DNA from: a virus
Length of the DNA: 22,979 bases
Virus record (IMG/VR): IMGVR_UViG_3300025679_000110
Coordinates: 1 to 22,979 of that record
Strand: one strand, 5' to 3'
This document shows positions 1 through 7,264 of this stretch, in pieces. Under the pieces are notes generated by a model. The model had not been told where the DNA came from, searched no databases, and was given only the letters and a program-made list of their open reading frames with translations. The position numbers and the translations under genes are program-made. Position 1 is the first letter of the stretch; the number at the start of each line of letters is the position of its first letter.

Positions 1-10
1 AGTATCCCCC

Positions 11-151
11 TCAATGAGTTGTTTTAGCTATTTTCCAATTATTCGTATCCGCATCCCAAACAAGAGCACAATCCGTTTCTGAGAATTTAACCCAGATATA
101 CCCATCTTTTTCAAATTCTTCCCCAACTTCTAAATCTTCGAACAGTTTCAT
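11..151 (-). CDS. small hypothetical protein, 46 aa
   Basis: An ATG at 151 with a GAGGTG ribosome binding site opens a 46-residue acidic protein (MKLFEDLEVGEEFEKDGYIW at the start) that ends in TGA. The N-terminal pattern 'F.DL.VGEEFE' resembles small phage proteins with a short beta-rich fold, but I do not recognise a family. It lies 9 bp downstream of the SSB-like gene and is probably the next gene of the same leftward operon. Its function is unknown. Confidence 0.6.
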   Translation of the reverse strand: MKLFEDLEVGEEFEKDGYIWVKFSETDCALVWDADTNNWKIAKTTH

Positions 152-160
152 AAACACCTC

Positions 161-769
161 TTAGAAAGCTATTTCATCATCACTATCCGCCAAGTCTCTA
201 TTGTGTTGTTCATTTGCCAGAGCTTCTTCCATATGATCTGTCAATGGTGTAATACCTTTACGCACATTCTCTTCCATCACTGCTTGACGTTTAACAATGT
301 CATACGCTAATGCATCCAACTTATCTAAATATCCTTGCAAAGTGAGTCCGTTGTCCAATGCTGTACCAAGTATAGCAATGGCCTGATTTCTTGCCGCACC
401 AATTTTAACCCCAATATTATCAAATGGTGTTTTCTCAGAATTGCTTTTATTCCCTGTCCATGTGCTTTTGGGTTTTGCAACAAATGTATCTGCTGCCCGG
501 AATTCTTTTAAATTCCAAAACGGATGAGCAGGGTCTTTTGCATTTGGTGCTTCTTCTTTAACAACAACAAACTTATCCCCTTTTTTAAGTGTACCTAGAA
601 TGGCTCTGCTAGCTTCGTCTAATTTACCCACAAGATAACGCACAGATAGTTCTTGTGGTTTCTCTCCGTCCAAACGTGTATAATAGACATTAATAGCAGG
701 GATTGCCTGCGCACCTACAGTAGTTTGTTCTTTCTTAATATATTGTGCTGATTGAATTGACTGTTTCAT
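161..769 (-). CDS. probable phage single-stranded DNA-binding protein
   Basis: This 202-aa protein ends in an acidic tail, DLADSDDEIAF, which is the hallmark of bacterial and phage SSB proteins; in that family the tail docks replication partners. The N-terminal two thirds are basic and beta-prone (KKGDKFVVVKEEAPN, HPFWNLKEF), consistent with an OB fold, but I cannot assign a specific SSB family from sequence alone. Start: ATG 769 (MKQSIQSAQ) is preceded by GAGGTG at good spacing, better than the in-frame ATGs at 796 and 781. The start lies inside the polymerase 3' end, a 35-bp overlap, so the two are likely translated from one mRNA. Role inferred: coating single-stranded DNA during phage replication. 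Confidence 0.7.
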   Translation of the reverse strand: MKQSIQSAQYIKKEQTTVGAQAIPAINVYYTRLDGEKPQELSVRYLVGKLDEASRAILGTLKKGDKFVVVKEEAPNAKDPAHPFWNLKEFRAADTFVAKPKSTWTGNKSNSEKTPFDNIGVKIGAARNQAIAILGTALDNGLTLQGYLDKLDALAYDIVKRQAVMEENVRKGITPLTDHMEEALANEQHNRDLADSDDEIAF

Positions 770-2915
770 TTGGCACCTCATTGTTATAAATTTCAAGTTC
801 TGCGAAATTACTTCCTATTTTACATTCGACTTTGAAGTTAAATACTGCATCATACTTATAATACTTATTTAATAAGTATTTAACATTACACATTATATCA
901 CATAATGCGGGTATGTGTATATGTTCCGTGCCTTTTTTTACATAAAAACTGAGTGAATCGTGTATCTGCCGTACCATTTTTAATTCGGTGTGGTGTTGAA
1001 TTACATATAGCGTACACTCACTAGCAGCAGCGAGGACTAAGTCCCCAGCAGTGCCCTGTATATGGTAATTTTTTGTTTCCGTTGTCGAATATCCACGTCT
1101 AAGTTTACCCCATTTATCCAGTCTACCTGTTTCTTCAAATGAAAATGTATGTTTCAAGGGGCTTAGGTAGGTACCAAAATGACGATATTCCCCATTCATA
1201 TATTGTTTATTCCCTGCCTGATCAAATATTGGTAACAATTCTAACCCTGCTTGAAACCTTCTTCCTCCTTTACTACTTTTGGAAAAATGCATTTCTCTTG
1301 ATAATTGCTGATTTTCACTAAGATTTGCATAAAGTTTATCATTGAAGGCTTTCACACCGGAGTATATTTCGTCTTGTGAAGCAAAAATAGTTTTTACGTC
1401 ATCTATATCAAGCCCTTCTGCTTCAGCAAGTGAAGCCGCACCACCTCCATATGCCCGCTTAAAGTTAACTCCCTTAGCTTTTTTGCGCATTAGCACCCAA
1501 TGGGGGTCTTTTTGTATTACAGCTAATTGATAAATTTCCTCATACGATTTACCTTCTGATAGACGTGGGAGCCAAGATACTGCACGACAGTGTAGACATA
1601 CTCCCGATAAAAGATCATGTGTAAGATTCGTATCCCCTGTTACTAGTGCGGTTATATGCGGTTCTAAACTAGAATAGTCGATGTCACATGCTAGCCAACC
1701 CTCAGGGGCTACTAATTGTCCCTGTATAGGCACAAGCATTTCTCCGCTAGCTGGAACATTTTGTTGATTTGGCCTACTACTCGATAGCCGGGAAGTTTCT
1801 GTAGCTGTAGTATTATAATTTGGGTATAATAGTCCACCAACACTAAATCTTAAGAAAGGTTCTAAATATGTAGAACACATTTTCCCGTATGTCATAGCTT
1901 TCTTTTGTAATTCACAATATTTAATAACTAAAGGATCTTTACAATCTTTATATATTTTGTGTATAACGGCATCTTCCGTTACGTAAACTCCCGGTTTCTT
2001 GGTTTCCTCGGAATAGTATACAGGATTTAATTCAAGACCTTTAATATGTATTTCTTTTAGTATTGTTTTAGATTTTGGGTTGCCATTTTTGTAAAATCCA
2101 TCTTCTACTTTTTCTTTAATTTCGAAAGCACCTCCAAACAACATGGCCGATTTTTGTTTGGGAGAGTTAATATTGAAAACCCCTAATCGTGAATCCCATA
2201 ACTGCCGGGTTAAGTCTGTAGCTTCTTGTAGATAATGCAGAGATTTAATTTTAAAATCCTTTAATGTTTCCTGACATTTATGTTCATCAATTTGAATGCC
2301 TGTATTCTGCATTTGAATAACAGCTAAAAGTCCCCGCATTCGGGCTTTAATTAAATCAAGCATTCCTAACTCTTTTGCTTTTTTATACTGTTTAGAAAAT
2401 ATTCGCAATGTTGAACTACCATCTCCTATACAATACTTTTCATATAAAGCGAAAAGTCTTGGATGGGTGTATCGAGCAGCTAATATTTTGTCTGCACCTA
2501 TCCCCGCTTTGAACAAGTTAGATATTCTATTTTGCTTGACCCTTTCCCCAAGATAGATATCTTGCAATTCTGCCAATGATGGGTATTTGTGCCTTTGTGA
2601 TGACAAAATGTACTCTGCTTCCGCTGTATCCCATATTGTATTTTCGGGATTACTGAGATAACTCTGTAAAGCACTGGTGCGCCAGATATACCCGAGGTCG
2701 AAAGCGATATTATGCCCAATGATAATATCACACCCAACAAAAAAACTGCTGCTAATTGTGCGATTAAATCCTGCAAGTTCATGTTTAATTGTGATTGCAT
2801 CGGGATGTCCCCCATAAATTATTGTGTAAAAATCATTTTCTGGGTCTTTGCTAGATGGCCCATGTATTTCTCTATTTCCTGTGGATGTTTCTAAGTCCAA
2901 AACTATTGGATACAT
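735..2915 (-). CDS. family A DNA polymerase with 3'-5' exonuclease domain
   Basis: Replicative DNA polymerase of the PolI/T7 type, 726 aa. Exonuclease domain: Exo I LDLET (D7, E9), Exo II GHNIAFDL (about 67-74), Exo III YCIGDGSS (about 161-168). Polymerase domain: TSRLSSSRPNQQNVP (about 374-388), motif A DYSSLEP (D413, E418), motif B RKKAKGVNFKRAYG (R477, K481, F485, Y489) and motif C IHDS (D653). Two departures from the usual signatures are visible: motif C is HDS rather than HDE, and the usual TGRLSS is TSRLSS. Start: ATG 2915 (MYPIVLDLET) has GGGAGT upstream and puts Exo I at the normal distance from the N-terminus; the frame is open to an ATG at 2945 that lacks such a site. It lies in an operon with helicase and SSB. 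Confidence 0.95.
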   Translation of the reverse strand: MYPIVLDLETSTGNREIHGPSSKDPENDFYTIIYGGHPDAITIKHELAGFNRTISSSFFVGCDIIIGHNIAFDLGYIWRTSALQSYLSNPENTIWDTAEAEYILSSQRHKYPSLAELQDIYLGERVKQNRISNLFKAGIGADKILAARYTHPRLFALYEKYCIGDGSSTLRIFSKQYKKAKELGMLDLIKARMRGLLAVIQMQNTGIQIDEHKCQETLKDFKIKSLHYLQEATDLTRQLWDSRLGVFNINSPKQKSAMLFGGAFEIKEKVEDGFYKNGNPKSKTILKEIHIKGLELNPVYYSEETKKPGVYVTEDAVIHKIYKDCKDPLVIKYCELQKKAMTYGKMCSTYLEPFLRFSVGGLLYPNYNTTATETSRLSSSRPNQQNVPASGEMLVPIQGQLVAPEGWLACDIDYSSLEPHITALVTGDTNLTHDLLSGVCLHCRAVSWLPRLSEGKSYEEIYQLAVIQKDPHWVLMRKKAKGVNFKRAYGGGAASLAEAEGLDIDDVKTIFASQDEIYSGVKAFNDKLYANLSENQQLSREMHFSKSSKGGRRFQAGLELLPIFDQAGNKQYMNGEYRHFGTYLSPLKHTFSFEETGRLDKWGKLRRGYSTTETKNYHIQGTAGDLVLAAASECTLYVIQHHTELKMVRQIHDSLSFYVKKGTEHIHIPALCDIMCNVKYLLNKYYKYDAVFNFKVECKIGSNFAELEIYNNEVPNETVNSISTIY

Positions 2916-2934
2916 ATAATACTCCCGTATTTTT

Positions 2935-3156
2935 TCAAATATCAATAATCTCCAGTTTTAATTTTTTAGTAATTCTATTAAGTAGTGCATGGCATTCATC
3001 AAATGTTCCATAATGCGCGGCTACTCCATTGCCATTCCTCAACATAACTCCCAGACAATGTTCCCCCCCTATTAATTCAATACCCCAAGCTACAATTTCG
3101 GCTATATCTAGCATCGTAAGTTCACAATCTGGTTGTTTTATCCTTAGATAAGGCAT
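2935..3156 (-). CDS. hypothetical protein, 73 aa
   Basis: A compact 73-residue protein (MPYLRIKQPDCELTMLDIAE at the start) between helicase and polymerase genes on the same strand. It ends 19 bp before the chosen polymerase start and begins 2 bp after the preceding gene, so it is almost certainly in the replication operon. No transmembrane segment, no recognisable motif. The position suggests a replication accessory role, but that is context only. Confidence 0.6.
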   Translation of the reverse strand: MPYLRIKQPDCELTMLDIAEIVAWGIELIGGEHCLGVMLRNGNGVAAHYGTFDECHALLNRITKKLKLEIIDI

Positions 3157-3158
3157 AG

Positions 3159-3374
3159 TTATTCCTCAATTAATGGTCCCTTGGATTTTAAATATGCTAA
3201 ATAATATTTGTTAAATGTAGCCATAAATTCCTCTTCTGTAGTGAGATATGCAGCAAAAACCTGTTCAGAGAAAAATAAATTCACAATAATAGTGTTGTCC
3301 CAGGGCATCTGCTGCACTCGTATTTCTACATCGTATATTTGTTTTGCTCTATCAATAAATTTATTATAATTCAT
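3159..3374 (-). CDS. hypothetical protein, 71 aa
   Basis: A small acidic/aromatic protein (MNYNKFIDRAKQIYDVEIRV at the start). ATG 3374 overlaps the helicase stop codon (ATGA-type arrangement), suggesting translational coupling; the in-frame ATG at 3419 lies deep inside the helicase gene and is less likely. No family recognised. Its place directly behind the helicase in a compact replication operon is the only functional hint. Confidence 0.6.
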   Translation of the reverse strand: MNYNKFIDRAKQIYDVEIRVQQMPWDNTIIVNLFFSEQVFAAYLTTEEEFMATFNKYYLAYLKSKGPLIEE

Positions 3375-4645
3375 AATGTCAACTCGCGAAAAAATGAATA
3401 ACGGTCTAACAGTTCGCATGTTATTTTAACTTCCTTCCCGCGCTTCTTTTTTGTGACCGATATGTAACGCAAAGGACTGTTCTTCTCCGCTCCTATCATG
3501 ATCATAGTATCAGCAGCACCTGGTTTACCCACCTTTGAACCATACGTATCATGCCCATCAAGCCATTTTCTTTGAACGAATTCCCCTTTTTCTTTATCTA
3601 GATAACTCGTGTTACCAGATTGAGAAGTACCTATAATCGGGCATTCTGATCCTGCCAATACCCGCAAATTATCATACAACTTCTTCAAGCTTTGTGGGTC
3701 TTCGTCTGGAGCCAATTTATCACAAATATCAATAATAGTTAAACATGGTTTATATTTTTGTATTTTTGCTTTAATAGCGTTAAATGTAGGCGCATCAGAA
3801 ACTTGGATAACAACAAAATTATTGGGATTGTATACTTTCAAAAACTTTTCGCGCACCTCTATTCGTCTATCTACTATTTCTTCAAAGCCTCCTAGTATTT
3901 TTTCTCTGTATAAATTGCTTAAAAACCTTCCCAGGACGTCTGATGCAGTGCCTTCTGAATTGAAATACAATATTGGCCTATCATCTTTGCGTTTTACATT
4001 GTGTAAAAATGTCTTAACTGCCTGATGCACTACAAAAGCTGTTTTTCCAGTTCCAAAATCGGCACTTACAATGATAAACTGCCCCGCTGTAATAGACATT
4101 AGATTCTGTTGCAGAGAAGGCAAAAACCATGGGATTCCATTAGTTTTATCTAAAGTATCAAAATTTTCATTTTCGATTGTATGCACAGTTTTGTCAACTT
4201 TCATATCTATATTGTCAATATTAGTTTCGTATAAGTCGATTATGCTACGTAATCTGTGTATATCAAAGTCTTTTGTCATGCATTCCGCAATTTCTTCCTC
4301 TGCCAGTTTTTTAGTAATACCTAACAAACATTTGTCTATTTCAAGTTCAGCGCAATTTTCAATTGCTGGAAATACATAATCCCTGTAATAGTCAATATCA
4401 GATTGTTCCATATCTTTTAAATGCCAGTTTTGTGCAAATTGAGTATAAAAATGCCCCCAATCGACCATAGTGTGATTCGGGTATAAATTAAAATACCTTT
4501 GGTAATCTTCTAATAATATCTTAGTTGTTGGTAGTAAACGTTTATAGTCTATATATTGTATATACTTTGAATATACAACTTCAACACTTAAATTTTTTAA
4601 TAATGTAGTCTCTAATACAGGATTTATTGCTTTTAATATTGTCAT
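3371..4645 (-). CDS. DnaB/RecA-fold replicative helicase
   Basis: Hexameric-type helicase or RecA-like NTPase of 424 aa. An N-terminal helical region of about 170 residues is followed by a RecA core: Walker A SADFGTGKTAF (about 194-204, K201), the H1a-like ILYFNSEGT with a glutamate at 231, Walker B LTIIDICDK (about 302-310), and the H3-like IIGTSQSGNTSYL (about 337-349) carrying the polar sensor. No primase domain is fused, in keeping with the separate primase gene at 8991. Start: ATG 4645 with GAAAGGAT upstream. The gene overlaps the small membrane protein gene upstream. Its likely job is unwinding the phage replication fork with the polymerase encoded downstream. Confidence 0.9.
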   Translation of the reverse strand: MTILKAINPVLETTLLKNLSVEVVYSKYIQYIDYKRLLPTTKILLEDYQRYFNLYPNHTMVDWGHFYTQFAQNWHLKDMEQSDIDYYRDYVFPAIENCAELEIDKCLLGITKKLAEEEIAECMTKDFDIHRLRSIIDLYETNIDNIDMKVDKTVHTIENENFDTLDKTNGIPWFLPSLQQNLMSITAGQFIIVSADFGTGKTAFVVHQAVKTFLHNVKRKDDRPILYFNSEGTASDVLGRFLSNLYREKILGGFEEIVDRRIEVREKFLKVYNPNNFVVIQVSDAPTFNAIKAKIQKYKPCLTIIDICDKLAPDEDPQSLKKLYDNLRVLAGSECPIIGTSQSGNTSYLDKEKGEFVQRKWLDGHDTYGSKVGKPGAADTMIMIGAEKNSPLRYISVTKKKRGKEVKITCELLDRYSFFRELTL

Positions 4646-4763
4646 ACTCTATCCTTTCGAGAAAATTAACTAAATATAAAACAAGTGTACTGATTACTAC
4701 TATCCAGACACAAACCATAAATATCAGAACAAATCCCCCAAATAATACTACTAATTTTAACAT
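4581..4763 (-). CDS. small membrane protein, 60 aa
   Basis: A 60-residue protein with one long hydrophobic segment (about residues 3-33, LKLVVLFGGFVLIFMVCVWI onward) followed by a basic tail. ATG 4763 overlaps the stop codon of the AAA+ gene (ATGTTAA) with AGAGGAAA upstream, and its 3' 65 bp overlap the helicase start in another frame. The coupled start and coherent membrane topology support a real gene. It could anchor replication to the membrane or be a host-interacting peptide; nothing in the sequence decides. Confidence 0.6.
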   Translation of the reverse strand: MLKLVVLFGGFVLIFMVCVWIVVISTLVLYLVNFLERIEYDNIKSNKSCIRDYIIKKFKC

Positions 4764-5734
4764 TTTTCTATTTCCTCTTCTAAATTGGAATTAAAAAAAT
4801 CAAAATAAGGAGGCAGTGCATCAAATTCATGCTTATCAATAAGTTTATGTATTTCTTTTGTCAGCATACGTACACCTTGTTCGCTTTTTATAGCTGTCTT
4901 AGCAATAGATAATAATACATCTTCTGTAAGTTGTAGATCATATACATCATAATATTGCAGGATATCTAAAGCTACAGGGATTATATGACGAACCAAAATA
5001 TTACAATAGTCTTGTATTGTCAATTCATCTAATCGTACAATTGAGTCTATACGCCCCACTAATTCAGGGATAAGTCCAGCTTTGACTATAAGTTCTTCGT
5101 AATTTACTTCAGTTATATTTGTCTGTTGCTGACTAGCAAATCCAAAAAGTTTATTAGTGTTTTTCCTTTCTGCACTCAACATCTCAGTGAAAGCACCCGC
5201 AAATATAAATGTAACCCCTTTTATTTCTGTCTTACCATTAATTAATTGCAAAAGATTTGATTGCACGTGTTTATTCCAATTGCCAGAACTTTCAAAAGAA
5301 AGTGCTAATTTGTCAACTTCGTCAATCAACACAATTGTTTGTTTCATAATTTCAGATGCACTAAAATATCCTTCTGAGTGATTTGACCAATACGCACAGT
5401 TGCTTTCAATTTCTTTTATCATATTTTTTATCGTAAGTCCTCCTGAACCGGCTCCAGAGGGGAGAATTTGTGTAGCATCAAAACGTACTAATGGAAAATC
5501 ACATACTTCCTGAAGACACTCCACAAGAAATGTTTTTCCTGATCCACTTCCACCCAATAATAAGACATTTTTTAAAGGGACTAACTTATCTGTCATCCCT
5601 AGATTAAATTCTTGATGCCACCGTATTCTACTACGATTTACCGCATTGATTAGGATTCTTTTGGCAGTTTGATGCCCATATACTTTTTTATTCAATTCCT
5701 CTAATATTTGCAAATTTGTGATATTTGTTTTCAT
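4757..5734 (-). CDS. ClpX/HslU-like AAA+ ATPase
   Basis: A 325-aa AAA+ protein. Motifs: N-terminal LNKKVYGHQTAKRIL as in ClpX/HslU, Walker A GGSGSGKT (61-68), Walker B IVLIDEVDKLA (134-144), sensor 1 FIFAGAF (176-182), GLIPELVGRID with the arginine finger R228, and sensor 2 GVRML (R289). The N-terminal zinc-binding domain of ClpX is missing. The substrate-gripping pore loop (GYVG in ClpX and HslU) is replaced by GAGSGG (about 94-99), with no aromatic residue. Start: ATG 5734 preceded by AAGGGGAA; the upstream extension to 5818 lies in the promoter and terminator region. It heads the leftward helicase-polymerase operon. A phage HslV-like peptidase is encoded at 16939, so a protease partnership is possible but unproven; a role in replisome remodelling is equally plausible. 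Confidence 0.88.
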   Translation of the reverse strand: MKTNITNLQILEELNKKVYGHQTAKRILINAVNRSRIRWHQEFNLGMTDKLVPLKNVLLLGGSGSGKTFLVECLQEVCDFPLVRFDATQILPSGAGSGGLTIKNMIKEIESNCAYWSNHSEGYFSASEIMKQTIVLIDEVDKLALSFESSGNWNKHVQSNLLQLINGKTEIKGVTFIFAGAFTEMLSAERKNTNKLFGFASQQQTNITEVNYEELIVKAGLIPELVGRIDSIVRLDELTIQDYCNILVRHIIPVALDILQYYDVYDLQLTEDVLLSIAKTAIKSEQGVRMLTKEIHKLIDKHEFDALPPYFDFFNSNLEEEIEKC

Positions 5735-5764
5735 GTCTATTCCCCTTACACAAACATTAGTAAT

Positions 5765-5773
5765 AGTGTAGCA
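5765..5773 (-). promoter_or_regulatory. putative extended -10 promoter of the AAA+/helicase/polymerase operon
   Basis: On the minus strand TGCTACACT (extended -10) lies about 30 bp upstream of the AAA+ start. No good -35 is visible, so it is a weak call resting on the TGn element seen at other promoters here and on its position between a terminator and the first gene of the operon. Confidence 0.4.
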
Positions 5774-5803
5774 TATAACTGAGGATAAATGTAGGAATAA
5801 GAG

Positions 5804-5834
5804 AAATAAAAAAGCCACTTATTAGGTGGCTTTT
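5804..5834 (-). terminator. intrinsic terminator of the 5810-6039 RNA
   Basis: Nine-base-pair stem AAAAGCCAC/GTGGCTTTT (5810-5818 with 5826-5834) with a 7-nt loop. Read on the minus strand the stem is followed by TTTTTTATTT. It would stop transcription coming from the ncRNA and lysozyme side just before the next promoter. On the plus strand only TTTT follows, so it may work weakly both ways, but no plus-strand gene needs it. Confidence 0.8.
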
Positions 5835-6039
5835 CTGGGAAGTCATGATTACATTGGGTAACTAATAATCCACTTCCCTCTCATGTGAGATTTAGATAGC
5901 TTTTGTAGTACGTCTACTCGAGGTGGGCACTGAGTCCGAGCTTATGTGAGGATATACCTCACGGCTTTCCTTTGCTATCGACCTCCGAGGGGATAACACC
6001 ACTCTATTTACTTTTCAACTCCTGAATTAGATTGAATTA
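5810..6039 (-). ncRNA. structured noncoding RNA, about 230 nt, unknown class
   Basis: A near-consensus promoter (6046-6074) and an intrinsic terminator (5804-5834) bracket about 230 nt with no plausible ORF on the minus strand. It is richer in G+C than its neighbours and folds well by eye: hairpin GTGAGG/CCTCAC (5946-5962); hairpin GTAG/CTAC (5905-5917); helix GATAGC/GCTATC (5974-5979 with 5895-5900); and CTCGGAGGT/ACCTCGAG (5981-5989 with 5917-5924, one bulge). The last two cross, giving an H-type pseudoknot. A further stem GGGAAGT/ACTTCCC (5837-5843 with 5872-5878) lies just before the terminator. I recognise no tRNA, tmRNA, RNase P or riboswitch signature. It could be a trans-acting RNA or a leader that controls readthrough into the polymerase operon. 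Confidence 0.7.
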
Positions 6040-6045
6040 CTGTTT

Positions 6046-6074
6046 AGTATATACTATCCTATTCTTTTTGTCAA
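6046..6074 (-). promoter_or_regulatory. strong sigma70-type promoter for the structured RNA
   Basis: Minus strand TTGACA (6069-6074), 17-bp spacer, TATACT (6046-6051). It overlaps the 3' end of the lysozyme gene, and the predicted start point near 6039 begins a stretch with no ORF. Confidence 0.8.
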
Positions 6075-6653
6075 AAAATCTTTCATTTTTTGTATTACAG
6101 ACCTTTGTGGAGCATCTGCAGCAATCTTTTGAGAAGGGGTATTCATAGCTAATAAAGTACGTATATTAACGGGTTTTCCACTTGGAATCATAGCAGCAAA
6201 GCCTGTGCTTGAATAAACACCATTAATATATAAATTTACTTCTCTCTCTCTACGCCCAACCAGCTCTTTATTTTTTGTCCACATCATGAATGCATTTTCA
6301 ATTTGTGTATTATTACCTTTATTATTGATCACTTTCACTAAAGTGCTATGTGCTTCTCCTCCAACTCCCACGTTATAGGTGAACGATACTAAAGCATCAA
6401 ACTGGCATTGTTTGATAGAAACCTTAAGGTTGCTGTTTACGGCGTTTTCGTATGGTACCATTCCTGCCCTAAACATTAACACCACATCGTTCAATGTAAG
6501 TGTTTTAGTGAGCGGCCAGGTGGCTAAATCGGGAATCTCCGTAGATGTCATACCGCAACCAATGGTCCATACTCCTTCAGAGTCTTTATATTTAGTTACA
6601 CTGATACCTTCTTCCGTTATTATTTCTATTACACCTGTATCTGATAATTCCAT
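6054..6653 (-). CDS. GH24 lysozyme (endolysin, T4-type)
   Basis: Endolysin of 199 aa that should cleave the glycan strands of peptidoglycan. The N-terminal catalytic signature is ITEEGISVTKYKDSEGVWTI: E15, D24 and T30 have the spacing of T4 lysozyme E11, D20, T26. A GH24-like helical domain follows (FDALVSFTYNVGVG, about 86-99; RREREVNLYING, about 133-144). About 45 C-terminal residues beyond the usual core have no recognisable domain. No signal peptide is seen, so release would need a holin. Start: ATG 6653 with GAGAGGTG upstream rather than the ATG at 6686. It lies in the leftward early-type cluster, far from the membrane proteins at 20 kb. Confidence 0.92.
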   Translation of the reverse strand: MELSDTGVIEIITEEGISVTKYKDSEGVWTIGCGMTSTEIPDLATWPLTKTLTLNDVVLMFRAGMVPYENAVNSNLKVSIKQCQFDALVSFTYNVGVGGEAHSTLVKVINNKGNNTQIENAFMMWTKNKELVGRREREVNLYINGVYSSTGFAAMIPSGKPVNIRTLLAMNTPSQKIAADAPQRSVIQKMKDFLTKRIG

Positions 6654-6663
6654 CACACACCTC

Positions 6664-6918
6664 TCAATTAATGGTCGTCTGGGCATAGTTCCAGTAATCG
6701 TCTATATTCTTTCTGTTTTCCTCGGCAACTAATTCATCAAATTCAAGTTCATCTATTCTATGCTTCAGCAAGAGTCTTATTGCTTTTACAACTACAAAGA
6801 AGTCCTTTGCATATTGCAAAAGACTTTCTCTATGCTCTCGTAACACTTGATAATAGACTAATAACTCTTTATTGTCCATTACTAACAATTCCTCTTCTGT
6901 TTTCAAGTTGGATATCAT
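6664..6918 (-). CDS. hypothetical helical protein, 84 aa
   Basis: Charged, leucine-rich and probably helical or coiled-coil (LLVYYQVLREHRESLLQYAK), with an acidic C-terminus. ATG 6918 overlaps the TGA of the preceding gene (ATGA), suggesting coupling; an internal ATG at 6879 with GAGGA upstream is an alternative start. It lies 10 bp before the lysozyme gene. No family recognised. It is not obviously a spanin or holin, because no membrane segment is present. Confidence 0.6.
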   Translation of the reverse strand: MISNLKTEEELLVMDNKELLVYYQVLREHRESLLQYAKDFFVVVKAIRLLLKHRIDELEFDELVAEENRKNIDDYWNYAQTTIN

Positions 6919-7247
6919 TTATTTATTTCCCTTTCAATAATACAAAATAATTCTTCATATTCATAGCTGTCTTTCGCGAGCCATTCCAGGTTCTCTATTT
7001 TATTGTTTAAGAAATTATTATCCTTATGTTTCACAAACCATTTCCTTCTCGACTTCCAGCCCAAATACGTTTCGGCCAGTACCCTATCAACAGCAAACCA
7101 TGTTCCACTGGTTGTTTGAAATGCCAGATTAAGATCCCTCTTCCATTTGCATGGCACAGGCGTAAGCATAGAATTCTGGCTTTTAAAAACATAACCCTGT
7201 GGGCGAACATAATAACCTAACATATTTCTTGCTGCTTGCATGTCCAT
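6915..7247 (-). CDS. degenerate HNH_3-like protein, 110 aa
   Basis: The C-terminal half matches the HNH_3 pattern of phage homing endonucleases: VDRVLAETYLGW (about 53-64), then VKHKDNNFLNNKIENLEWL (about 72-90). The usual VHRLVA histidine is aspartate here, while the second histidine (KHKD) and the NN..NLEW motif are kept, so catalysis may be lost or altered. Start: ATG 7247 (MDMQAARN) has TGGAGA upstream; the frame is open upstream to 7355, but that part lies in the structured RNA and has no good start. The gene follows the 7265-7537 RNA element. It could be a DNA-binding regulator derived from a homing endonuclease. Confidence 0.65.
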   Translation of the reverse strand: MDMQAARNMLGYYVRPQGYVFKSQNSMLTPVPCKWKRDLNLAFQTTSGTWFAVDRVLAETYLGWKSRRKWFVKHKDNNFLNNKIENLEWLAKDSYEYEELFCIIEREINK

Positions 7248-7264
7248 TACTTTTCTCCAGGCAA

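Noticed and set aside
5157-5381. Long plus-strand ORFs opposite the AAA+, helicase and polymerase genes (also near 4071, 1139 and 6379)
   Set aside because: They have no ribosome binding sites or motifs and lie opposite genes with clear conserved domains.
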